DNA from: Bacillota bacterium | GTDB taxonomy: Bacteria; Bacillota; Clostridia; Christensenellales; UMGS416 | NCBI GenBank assembly: GCA_023422005.1 | Contig: JAEZSC010000096.1 | Span: 1-23,630 of the forward strand | DNA length: 23,630 bases | Direction of reading: 5' to 3' | Shown: positions 8,689 through 15,828 of the stretch, piece by piece | Position numbering within the stretch: the first letter of the stretch is position 1 | Layout: the number at the start of each line of letters is the position of its first letter | Program-made: the position numbers and the translations under genes | Notes under the pieces: generated by a model | What the model was told of the DNA's origin: nothing | What the model saw: only the letters and a program-made list of their open reading frames with translations | Databases searched by the model: none

Positions 8689-9953
8689 AAATCCTTTGGA
8701 GCTCCAATTATTTCTTTCCCGAGGTAAGCTCTGCGCTGGGGGAGCCCACCGTGGTGCACGGCGGCTGGATGCTGGCGCTGGCTCAGGATGTGGTGGCCGC
8801 CGGGCAGACGCTGGCTGTGGCCGCGCTGTACAAGGGCCGCACCGTTCGCAAGATACAGGGGGAGAAGATCACCTATTATCTGCTGCCGGGGCTGGTCAAG
8901 AGCCGCTATCTGTATGACCGGGCGCTGCTCACGCACTGGAAAGCGGTGCTGGAGGATTTCGTGCCGGATGTCGTGCACATCCACGGCACCGAGTACGCCT
9001 ACGGCCTGCCGCTGGCCCAGGCGGCCAAGGGCAAGAGTATCCCTACCGTGGTCAGCATACAGGGCATGATCAGCGTGTATGAGCGCCACTATCTGGCCGG
9101 CATCCCGCCGCTGGCCGCGGCCTTCACGCGCACGTTGCTGGACAATCTGCGCTTCACCGGCATGTTGGAAGGGCGCAACCGTTTCCGTGTGCGCAGCAAA
9201 TACGAGTGGGCGCTGCTGCGCCAGGTGCGCCACGTCATGGGCCGCACCCTGTGGGATTATGCCAACACCCGGGCCATCAACCCCGATATGGTCTACCACC
9301 TGTGCCAGGAGAGCCTGCGGGACCCCTTCTACGCCGGCGGCTGGAGTCTTTCAACCATGGAGCGCCACACGATCTTTTGCAGCCAGGCCACCTATCCTGT
9401 CAAGGGCCTGCATATCCTGCTGGAGGCACTGCACATCCTCAGGCGCGACATCCCCGACGTGCGCCTGATGGTGGCCGGGCCGGACGTAACTGGCGGCAGC
9501 GGTTGGAAGAGCCGCCTGCGCCGCACCGGATACGGCAAATACCTCTCCCGCCTGATCGGCCGGTACGGCCTGCGGGACTGCGTAACCTTCACCGGTTCTC
9601 TGGGCGCGGAGCAGATGGCCGCGCGCATGGCCCGTGCCCATGTGTTCACGCTGAACTCCTCCATCGAGAACAGCCCCAACTCACTGGGTGAGGCGCAGCT
9701 CATGGGCACGCCCTGTGTGGCGGCCTATGTCGGCGGTGTGCCGGACATGGTGACCGACGGCGTGGACGGTCTGCTGTACAACTATCAGGAGCCTGCCATC
9801 CTGGCGGAACGCCTGCGCGCCCTCATGAGCGACGACGCGCTGGCGGAGCGGCTGTCGCAGGGCGGGCGGGCCAGCGCGTGTAAGCGCCACGACCGGCAGC
9901 GCAACCTGCAGGCCGTGCTGGACACCTACGAGCGCGTCCGCAGCCAGCCATGA
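8685..9953 (+). CDS. Glycosyltransferase family 4
   Basis: This 422-aa GT-B enzyme shows the retaining GT4 EX7E motif as ENSPNSLGE (Glu328 and Glu336). It is followed by QLMGTPCVAAYVGGVPDMV, the usual donor-binding block. Upstream are VVHIHGTEYAYG and the linker-to-C-domain region ATYPVKGLHILLEALHIL. It should add a sugar to the undecaprenyl-linked intermediate; the sugar is unknown. It overlaps the previous stop and the next start (ATGA at both ends), so it is tightly embedded in the operon. Confidence 0.92.
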   Translation: MKILWSSNYFFPEVSSALGEPTVVHGGWMLALAQDVVAAGQTLAVAALYKGRTVRKIQGEKITYYLLPGLVKSRYLYDRALLTHWKAVLEDFVPDVVHIHGTEYAYGLPLAQAAKGKSIPTVVSIQGMISVYERHYLAGIPPLAAAFTRTLLDNLRFTGMLEGRNRFRVRSKYEWALLRQVRHVMGRTLWDYANTRAINPDMVYHLCQESLRDPFYAGGWSLSTMERHTIFCSQATYPVKGLHILLEALHILRRDIPDVRLMVAGPDVTGGSGWKSRLRRTGYGKYLSRLIGRYGLRDCVTFTGSLGAEQMAARMARAHVFTLNSSIENSPNSLGEAQLMGTPCVAAYVGGVPDMVTDGVDGLLYNYQEPAILAERLRALMSDDALAERLSQGGRASACKRHDRQRNLQAVLDTYERVRSQP

Positions 9954-11347
9954 GCCAACAGAGGCTGCTGAAAAACACGTTCCTGTACTTCGTGGGCACA
10001 CTGGCCACGCGGCTGCTGAATTTCTTGTTCCTGCCGCTGTACACCGAGCGCATCCCCGCCGCCGACTTCGGCTATTACGGCTTCGTGTATTCCATGCTCT
10101 CGGTCGTCATGCCTTCGCTGTTCTTCATGGTGTGGGATGTGTTCCTGCGCTTTACGCTGGACGAGAAGACCGATGAGGGCCGCGAGCGCGTGGCTTCCAC
10201 GGTGCTGCTGTGCACGGGGGCGCTGTTCCTGGCCTACGGCGCGCTGTTCGTGGCCGTGGGCCTGCTGCACCCGGTGCGCGATCTGTGGCTGATCCTTCTG
10301 GTGTCCTTCACGTGGCTGCTGGCCTACATTTGGCAGAGCGGCATGCGCGCCCATGGGCACAACCGGCTGTATGCCATCGGCGGCGTGGCGGCCACCGCTG
10401 TCACCGTCACCGTGAATCTGGTGTTCATCCTGGTGCTGCGTTGGCACAGCGTCACGCTGTACGCGGCGCAGGCGGCCAGCTTCCTCACGGTGTTTCTCCT
10501 GGCAGAGCGAAAGCTGCGCCTGCTGCGCCGGGTGCGCTTGAGCCTGTTCGACCGGGCGCTGCTCATGCGCATGCTGCGCTTCGGCGGGCCGCTGATCTTC
10601 AATTCCGTCGCCTTCTGGATGGTCAACGGCATTGGCTCTCTGGTCATCAAGGTAAACATGGGCGACGCGGCGGTGGGTTATTTCTCGGCGGCGGGCCGTT
10701 TTTCCATGATCGTGGCCACGATGACGCAGATCGTGTATTACGCCTGGCAGGAGGAGGCCTTCCGTGAGGCTGGCAGCGATGCGCTGCAGGGCTACGCCTC
10801 GCAGGTGCTGGGGCATTATTGCCGGGTGCTGCTGGGCGGTGTGGCCTGCGGCCTGCCGGCGCTGGCGCTGGTCGTGCCGTGGGTCATAGACAGCGCGTAT
10901 CAGCCGGCTTGGGCGCTGGTGCCCGCGGTGGTGCTCACGGCTGTGTATTCGGCGCTGAGCTCCTTTGCCGGCACTGTCTATTCGGCCAAGATGCGCACCG
11001 CAGACATTCTGAGCACGACCATCGTGGGCGGCGTGCTGAGCCTGGCCCTTTCGTGGTTCGGCGTGCAGCTCTTCGGCATGCAGGCAGTGGCCGCGGCCGG
11101 CGGCGTGGGTTTTTTGGCGGTGTTCCTGCTGCGGGTGGCCTTCAGCCGCCGTGCCGCGCCGCTGCGGGTGGATTGGCCGCTGTTCGCGCTGCTGAACCTG
11201 GCGGCGGGGGCCGGTGTGGCGCTGTACTTCGTCGGCGATGCCTGGGTGAAGCTGGCGGCGTCGGCGCTGGGCTTTGTTTGGTTCCTATGGCTGAACCGCG
11301 CGCTGCTGCGCGGCGCGCTGGGCGCGCTTAAAAGGCGGGGGAAGTAG
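9950..11347 (+). CDS. Wzx-like polysaccharide flippase (MOP superfamily)
   Basis: This 465-aa integral membrane protein has about 12-14 hydrophobic helices across its whole length and no long soluble domain. The N-terminus, LLKNTFLYFVGTLATRLLNF followed by PLYTERIPAADFGYYGF, is characteristic of polysaccharide-exporting MATE-like Wzx/RfbX/SpoVB relatives. It would move the lipid-linked repeat unit to the outer face for the polymerase encoded at 7378. A SpoVB/MurJ-type role is less likely given the operon. It starts at an ATGA overlap with the preceding glycosyltransferase. Confidence 0.9.
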   Translation: MSQQRLLKNTFLYFVGTLATRLLNFLFLPLYTERIPAADFGYYGFVYSMLSVVMPSLFFMVWDVFLRFTLDEKTDEGRERVASTVLLCTGALFLAYGALFVAVGLLHPVRDLWLILLVSFTWLLAYIWQSGMRAHGHNRLYAIGGVAATAVTVTVNLVFILVLRWHSVTLYAAQAASFLTVFLLAERKLRLLRRVRLSLFDRALLMRMLRFGGPLIFNSVAFWMVNGIGSLVIKVNMGDAAVGYFSAAGRFSMIVATMTQIVYYAWQEEAFREAGSDALQGYASQVLGHYCRVLLGGVACGLPALALVVPWVIDSAYQPAWALVPAVVLTAVYSALSSFAGTVYSAKMRTADILSTTIVGGVLSLALSWFGVQLFGMQAVAAAGGVGFLAVFLLRVAFSRRAAPLRVDWPLFALLNLAAGAGVALYFVGDAWVKLAASALGFVWFLWLNRALLRGALGALKRRGK

Positions 11348-11371
11348 AGCCCGCGCCGGAAGGGAGAACCC

Positions 11372-13024
11372 ATGCGGGATATCTGGGGCATAGTGCTGGT
11401 CGCGGCGGTCACGGTGGTGGGCATCGCCGGGGCCGCGGTGTATTTTCGACGGCGCAGCCAGCGCCGAATCGCGCGTATCCTCCTCGAGCAGTGGGGCGCA
11501 AAGCCCGAGCGCGCGGCTTCCGAAGACGAGCTGCTGGGCATCCGTGTGAACGCCGCCGCGCTCATGGACTTCGATGTGGACGACATCACGTGGAACGACC
11601 TGGAGATGGACCGGGTGTATCGCGAGGCCAACAACGCCCAGACCACCGCCGGAGACCACATGCTGTATGCGCTGCTGCGCCGCCCGTGCCTCACAGAAGG
11701 GGACCTGCTGCGCCGCCAGGCCATATTGGATTGGGCTGCCCAGGATGAAGCGGGACGGGAGCGGATCAAGCGCCGCCTATACCGGCTGGGCCGGGTCAGG
11801 AACATCGACATCCGCCAGATGCTGGAGAAGCAGTGGTACGACGCCAGGATGCTGCCGTTGTGCATTGGTTTGAGCGCCGCGCTGGCCGTGAGCATCGCGC
11901 TGGGGGCGGCGGGCCTCCGGGCTGCCTGGGCGGTTGCCGGTATTCTGGCATTCGCCAACAGCCTGCTGGCACTGCGTTCCCGCAAGAAGATCGGCGTTTA
12001 TATGGCGGTCGTCGGGTACATCCCCAGGCTCATCGGTGCGGCCGGCAGGATCATCGGTGAAAGCACCCCGGCGCTGGATGCGCTGCGGGCCAGATTGATT
12101 CCCCTCTACGAGCGCGTCCGGGGTATCGCCGGTTCCTGGATTGCGGCCAGCTATACCGGCGTCATCGTGTGGGAGGATTTTACGTCCTTCTTGCGCCTGG
12201 CTTTCCTGATCGATGCGATCAGCTATCACCGGCTGACCCGGGCCGTCTGGGCCCACCGGGAGGAGCTGCGCGGCATCTACATGCTGGTCGGCGAGCTGGA
12301 CGCGCTGATCGCCGCGGCATCCTGGCGTCAGGCGCTGCCGCAGTGGTGCCGGCCGGAGATGGGCGGCAGCGGCATCGCCTTCGAGGGCATGGTGCACCCC
12401 TTGCTGCCCGGCGCGGTGCCCAACAGTGCCGATCTGCAGGGGAACCTGCTGCTGACCGGCTCCAACGCGTCGGGCAAGTCCACGTTCTTGAAAGCCGTGG
12501 CGCTCAACGCGCTGCTGGCGCAGGCGCTGGGTACGGCGACGGCCCAACGGTGGCGCGGCGGTTTTTTCCGTGTGTATACGTCCATGGCTCTGCGAGACAA
12601 CCTGTTCCAGGGGGAAAGCTATTTCATCGCTGAGATCCGGTCGCTCAAGCGGCTGCTGGACGCGCGGGAGGGCCAGCCGCCCTGTCTGTGCATCATCGAC
12701 GAGGTGCTGCGGGGCACCAACACCGGCGAGCGCATCGCCGCCGCGGCGCAGGTGCTCACGGAGATGGGGCAGGGGCCGGGTCTGTGCCTGGCGGCCACCC
12801 ACGACGGTGAGCTGACCGGTCTGCTGGGTCCGGCGTATCGCAACTGCCACTTCACCGAGACCATCGTGGATGGAGATGTCCGCTTTGACTACCGCCTGCG
12901 GCAGGGGCCTGCCGCCAGCCGCAACGCCATCGCGCTGCTGGGCATCATGGGCTTTGACCAACAGCTGGTGGAGCAGGCCCGGGAGAGGCTGCAGCGCTTT
13001 GAACAGACCGGCGTGTGGTCATAG
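11372..13024 (+). CDS. Membrane-anchored MutS-family ATPase
   Basis: This 550-aa protein carries only the MutS core and ATPase domains. It has a hydrophobic N-terminal helix (about residues 5-25) and a second hydrophobic hairpin (about 161-205). A helical middle region is followed by a MutS ATPase domain with Walker A GSNASGKST (363-371, Lys369), Walker B CIIDE (Asp443-Glu444) and the MutS signature DEVLRGTNTGER. The mismatch-recognition domain of true MutS is absent. Such proteins are often auto-annotated as DNA repair proteins, but membrane anchoring makes that doubtful. It lies 24 bases after the flippase with a good SD (AAGGGAG), so it is probably cotranscribed with the polysaccharide genes. 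The role is unknown. Confidence 0.85.
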   Translation: MRDIWGIVLVAAVTVVGIAGAAVYFRRRSQRRIARILLEQWGAKPERAASEDELLGIRVNAAALMDFDVDDITWNDLEMDRVYREANNAQTTAGDHMLYALLRRPCLTEGDLLRRQAILDWAAQDEAGRERIKRRLYRLGRVRNIDIRQMLEKQWYDARMLPLCIGLSAALAVSIALGAAGLRAAWAVAGILAFANSLLALRSRKKIGVYMAVVGYIPRLIGAAGRIIGESTPALDALRARLIPLYERVRGIAGSWIAASYTGVIVWEDFTSFLRLAFLIDAISYHRLTRAVWAHREELRGIYMLVGELDALIAAASWRQALPQWCRPEMGGSGIAFEGMVHPLLPGAVPNSADLQGNLLLTGSNASGKSTFLKAVALNALLAQALGTATAQRWRGGFFRVYTSMALRDNLFQGESYFIAEIRSLKRLLDAREGQPPCLCIIDEVLRGTNTGERIAAAAQVLTEMGQGPGLCLAATHDGELTGLLGPAYRNCHFTETIVDGDVRFDYRLRQGPAASRNAIALLGIMGFDQQLVEQARERLQRFEQTGVWS

Positions 13025-13127
13025 CCCGCGGGAAGGGAGCAAGGAACCATGGACCGATTGCCACCTTTGCGCGCCGCCGTATTCGGGCGGGCGAACTGGG
13101 CTTCACCGGCACAATACAAAGCAAACG

Positions 13128-13160
13128 AAAGAACCCGGCAGCGTGGCTGCCGGGTTCTTT
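13128..13160. terminator. Bidirectional terminator between the polysaccharide and sigI operons
   Basis: A perfect 15-bp inverted repeat (13128-13142 and 13146-13160) has a 3-nt loop. Its ends are A-rich on the left and T-rich on the right (CTTTTG). It lies 103 bases after the MutS-like gene and 10 bases beyond the rsgI stop, so it can serve both convergent transcripts. The gap 13025-13127 holds nothing else convincing. Confidence 0.85.
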
Positions 13161-13170
13161 TGTATGGAGG

Positions 13171-14196
13171 TCAGTTGTCGGTATTGATGGGCTTGGGCGT
13201 CTTGGTGGGCCGGGGCGTTTTGGTGGGCTTGGGTGTATTTTCCGGCTTTGGGGTTTTATCCGGCTTGGCGCTGTCCAGCAGGCCCACGCCGGTGTTGCCC
13301 TTGGTGTTGACTTCCTTGTCGTCGTTGCCCTTGCCGTTGTTGCCGTCGTTGCGGGGCGTGGCAGTGGGTTCGGTGGTTTGCGTGGTGGTCGGGTCGGCGC
13401 TGGCATCTGCCGGCGCGGCGGATTCCGTGGCAGAGGCGGTTGCTGAGGGCGCAGGCGTGGCGGTTTCGCCAGGCTTCTGGGTCTTTGCCGCCTTGCGGTT
13501 GGCCTTGATGGCTTTCATGATGTCCTTGACGGGTTTGCCGAGCCATTCGTTGACGTCTACCTGCGCGCCCTCGCCGGCGGAAGCGATGTATTTTTGTACC
13601 AGGTTGAGCTTGCCGGGGGTCGTGCCCAGCTTGTGGGCTTCCTGCACGCGGTTATAACCCACGCGGTCCACCTCGACCTCGCCGGGGGCTCCGGCATCCT
13701 CAAGAGCCTCTTCGGCCTGCTCTTTGGCCTGCTCGGCATCCTGCTGGGCCTGAGCTTCGTTGTTGCTGGCGATGGTCACGACGACGGTGTTTTCGGCGTC
13801 GGGCTTCAGATATCCCTCCGCGGCGGCCTCGCGCACCACGGCCTGTATGTTGCGGCCCAGGTTCACGCCGGTCTTGATGTTGGCCAGCAAAGCCTTGCCG
13901 TCCTCATTGACGCCCCGGGCGCCGATGACGTGGCCGATGAGGTTCAGCTGGAATTCCACGCTGGGGTTGATGTCCACGCTGGCATAGCTCACCGGCGTGT
14001 AGTAGGCCAGGGCCGTGCCGCCGCTCAGCAGCAGCACCGCGGCGGCGGCCACGCAGGAAGCACGGCGCAGCAGCGGTCGGGAGGTGTGCAGTTCCTGCCC
14101 CACATGATATCCCGTATTGGCGATTTTCTGGAAGGTGCCGTCGCTGCCCAGCACCACGGCCTGTCTCCCCTTGGTCTGCATGACGATGCTTTTCAT
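13171..14196 (-). CDS. rsgI: RsgI-like membrane anti-sigma-I factor
   Basis: This 341-aa protein holds SigI inactive at the membrane and senses the envelope. The N-terminal RsgI domain (KSIVMQTKGRQAVVLGSDG, 2-20) binds sigma-I. One membrane helix follows at about 46-66, then the family signature YYTPVSYASVDINPSVEF. Its Asn77-Pro78 matches the conserved NP bond where RsgI proteins are known to self-cleave. The rest of the external domain is followed by a low-complexity Thr/Pro/Ala-rich tail from about residue 235. The tail ends in four 6-residue repeats of the type [DETK][KN]TP[KR]P. No carbohydrate-binding or hydrolase module is present, unlike clostridial cellulosome RsgIs; this resembles the B. 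subtilis type. It starts 2 bases after the sigI stop, with its SD (AGGAGGG) inside the end of sigI. Confidence 0.93.
   Translation of the reverse strand: MKSIVMQTKGRQAVVLGSDGTFQKIANTGYHVGQELHTSRPLLRRASCVAAAAVLLLSGGTALAYYTPVSYASVDINPSVEFQLNLIGHVIGARGVNEDGKALLANIKTGVNLGRNIQAVVREAAAEGYLKPDAENTVVVTIASNNEAQAQQDAEQAKEQAEEALEDAGAPGEVEVDRVGYNRVQEAHKLGTTPGKLNLVQKYIASAGEGAQVDVNEWLGKPVKDIMKAIKANRKAAKTQKPGETATPAPSATASATESAAPADASADPTTTQTTEPTATPRNDGNNGKGNDDKEVNTKGNTGVGLLDSAKPDKTPKPENTPKPTKTPRPTKTPKPINTDN
13189..13260 (-). repeat. Four 18-nt in-frame repeats encoding the Thr-Pro-Lys-Pro tail of RsgI
   Basis: Four adjacent 18-base units encode DKTPKP, ENTPKP, TKTPRP and TKTPKP just before the C-terminus. 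This is a low-complexity, proline-rich, positively charged segment outside the membrane. Its copy number may vary between strains. Confidence 0.8.
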
Positions 14197-14198
14197 GG

Positions 14199-14888
14199 CT
14201 ATTGCCCTCCTGTGATGTAGCTTACGTATTCGCTGAGGCAGGGATAATCGTGCGCGAGGATCACCGCTGCCGCCAGTATATATTTGCGATGCCGTTCCAA
14301 TGTTTTTCGGGGCAGGCGGCAGATGTTCGTCAGGTAAATCATCGGGAGCATGCCCGAGGCCGAAACCTGCTCGAAAGCTATGGGGTTGGCCAGCAATGCG
14401 CGCACCGCCACGGCGCAGGCCCTTCGTGTTTTCCCCGAGCGGGGGGACGCGGCAGCCAGGTCGTCGAAGTGTATGCCATAGCCAAGGAGCTCCACACTTA
14501 AGGCCTCGATTTCCTGGGCAATGTCCCGTCGTTCCTGCTGGCTGCTGTCGGCGACCTCAAAGGGTTCCGGTTCCTCATCGGACGCCGCGGCCAGGGCGCT
14601 GAAAGGGATTTCCCGCCCGGCGGCGCTGTTTCTGCGGGCGTCGTCTATCAGCCGGTTGCGGATCACCAACGACGCGTAGGAAAGGAACTTCCCCTTTTTG
14701 CCGTCAAAGGTTTGAATTGCTTCATTGAAAGCGGACATCGCCACGGGCAGTTCATCCTGCCCGGGCCCGATGTGCCTACCCGTGTGTTTGCTGGCGCAGG
14801 ATGCGATAAAGGGCAAAAATTCTTCGATCAACAGGCTGGTATCGCCGCTGGCGCGTTGCTGTTCCAGTACCCGTTCTTCCAGACTCAT
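14199..14888 (-). CDS. sigI: RNA polymerase sigma factor SigI
   Basis: This 229-aa sigma-70-family protein has the SigI layout. A region-2 helix pair includes FNEAIQTFDGKKGKFLSYAS and LVIRNRLIDDARRN, where core RNA polymerase and the -10 element bind. A variable linker is followed by a SigI-specific C-terminal domain ending ICRLPRKTLERHRKYILAAA. It directs envelope- or heat-stress genes and is controlled by the RsgI encoded directly downstream. The ATG has a strong SD (GGAGGT) about 4 bases upstream. A TGATATAAT box lies 24 bases before the start. Confidence 0.95.
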   Translation of the reverse strand: MSLEERVLEQQRASGDTSLLIEEFLPFIASCASKHTGRHIGPGQDELPVAMSAFNEAIQTFDGKKGKFLSYASLVIRNRLIDDARRNSAAGREIPFSALAAASDEEPEPFEVADSSQQERRDIAQEIEALSVELLGYGIHFDDLAAASPRSGKTRRACAVAVRALLANPIAFEQVSASGMLPMIYLTNICRLPRKTLERHRKYILAAAVILAHDYPCLSEYVSYITGGQ

Positions 14889-14912
14889 GCTACCTCCGTG
14901 TATTTGATGACC

Positions 14913-14921
14913 ATTATATCA
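14913..14921 (-). promoter_or_regulatory. Extended -10 promoter of sigI-rsgI
   Basis: On the minus strand TGATATAAT forms a perfect TATAAT with the TGn extension. No good TTGACA is visible 16-18 bases upstream, which is acceptable for an extended -10 promoter. The predicted start is about 17 bases before the ATG. A possible sigma-I-type element (ACCCCG at 14950-14945 and CGGT at 14930-14927) lies just upstream but is weak. Confidence 0.5.
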
Positions 14922-14967
14922 TGCGCACCGTTTTGGAGGATTTCCGGGGTGGCGTGGCAGCGCATGT

Positions 14968-15004
14968 AAAAAAGCCACCTGGCCAAATGTATGGCAGGAG
15001 GCTT
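14968..15004 (-). terminator. Intrinsic terminator after the lipoprotein gene
   Basis: On the minus strand AAGCCTCCTGCCA pairs imperfectly with GGCCAGGTGGCTT around a 7-nt loop, and a run of six T follows. It lies about 28 bases after the stop at 15032 and separates that gene from sigI on the same strand. Confidence 0.8.
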
Positions 15005-15031
15005 AGGAATAGCATGACAGCGCTCAGGCTG

Positions 15032-15493
15032 TCAGTTTGTGGCCGCCGGCGCTTCGGTTGCTTCACCTTTGTATTGCCGCACCAGGGCCAGCAGCTTGCG
15101 CTCGAACTCCCGCTGGGGCATCGTGGTCGTGCCCTGAGAGCGCGATGTCGGGTGTTCGGTGGGTAGCGTCACGCCTTCCAGCGGCCATTCGCTCCAGTAG
15201 CTCACGACGCCGTCGGACACGGGCATGACGCAGTATGCCGTCCCCAGCAGCTGCACATCGCCCAGCTCAAATGCGCGCAATTGGTTGTCGGGGTCGCTCT
15301 GCTGCGCCTGACGGTCGGCTTGGTTATACACATGGGCAAGGAAGTAGTATTCCTCGCCAATGTGCAACGGCACGTCCAGGCTTCCGGCCATCCAACTGGC
15401 TGTTCCCACGGCGCGCACGGTGTTCTTCTGCGGCAGAGCGCCGTAGAGCACGTCTTTCACGTCGACTTCACATACAGCCAGATACGCGTCCAT
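15032..15493 (-). CDS. C-terminal part of a frameshifted lipoprotein (unknown family)
   Basis: This 153-aa reading frame has no recognised domain. It contains a beta-rich stretch (DVPLHIGEEYYFLAHVYNQ, then LLGTAYCVMPVSDGVVSYW) and a polar C-terminus. It overlaps by 26 bases, in another frame, the end of the lipoprotein N-terminal fragment at 15468-15734, on the same strand. Together they read as one protein of about 230 aa interrupted by a single-base indel. It could still be translated alone from the ATG at 15493, with AGAGGG three bases upstream, but it would then lack any export signal despite looking like the extracytoplasmic half. A terminator follows. Confidence 0.6.
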   Translation of the reverse strand: MDAYLAVCEVDVKDVLYGALPQKNTVRAVGTASWMAGSLDVPLHIGEEYYFLAHVYNQADRQAQQSDPDNQLRAFELGDVQLLGTAYCVMPVSDGVVSYWSEWPLEGVTLPTEHPTSRSQGTTTMPQREFERKLLALVRQYKGEATEAPAATN

Positions 15494-15734
15494 CTGCCCT
15501 CTCGCTGTTTTTCCAAGTGACCTGCACGTCCTTAGCGCTCTTTACTTCGCCGCGAAAAAGCACGTTCATATCCCGCAGAAACCGATCGGCTTCGAAGGGC
15601 GCATACTCGATGTTGACGGTGGCGTAGGGGCTGGTTGGGCTGTCCAGCACGGTTCGCCCCGGGCCCTCCGGCGCGGCGCAGCCGGAAGCCACCAATATCG
15701 TCACCAGAAACAGAGAGAGGAAGGCTAGGCGCAT
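15468..15734 (-). CDS. N-terminal part of a frameshifted lipoprotein
   Basis: This 88-aa fragment starts with a lipoprotein signal (MRLAFLSLFLVTILVASGC, lipidated Cys19 predicted). It continues with FRGEVKSAKDVQVTWKN and then runs into an out-of-frame tail (RADGRVSGCM, stop). The start has an excellent SD (GGGAGGTG). The expected continuation lies in the frame of 15032-15493. Removing one base from the five-T run at 15508-15512 (A5 on the coding strand) would join the two into TWKTARGQMDAYL. Function unknown. The only same-strand upstream neighbour is the ABC exporter, with a 94-base gap containing a hairpin. Confidence 0.65.
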   Translation of the reverse strand: MRLAFLSLFLVTILVASGCAAPEGPGRTVLDSPTSPYATVNIEYAPFEADRFLRDMNVLFRGEVKSAKDVQVTWKNSERADGRVSGCM

Positions 15735-15781
15735 GGCACACCTCCCGCGTAAAGGATTGCGTTTCTCCACTCTATAGACGA

Positions 15782-15808
15782 AGGGAGCGAAGGTCTGGTT
15801 CGCTCCCT
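15782..15808. terminator. Strong hairpin between the ABC exporter and lipoprotein genes
   Basis: A perfect 10-bp stem AGGGAGCGAA/TTCGCTCCCT has a 7-nt loop. It is 20 bases after the permease stop. No T-run follows on either strand, so it may act as a transcript end, a 3'-stabilising structure, or only a weak terminator. Confidence 0.45.
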
Positions 15809-15828
15809 GGGGTATACATGAAGACTGC

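Noticed and set aside
11372..13024. Calling the MutS-family protein a DNA mismatch repair MutS
   Set aside because: The mismatch-recognition domain is absent and membrane helices are present. Only the core and ATPase match.
13189..13260. The 18-nt repeats as a CRISPR or mobile repeat
   Set aside because: They are contiguous, in frame and encode a proline-rich protein tail, with no spacers.
13049..13657. Open frame with SD-like sequence after the MutS-like gene
   Set aside because: It runs straight through the terminator hairpin and antisense through rsgI, with no domain.
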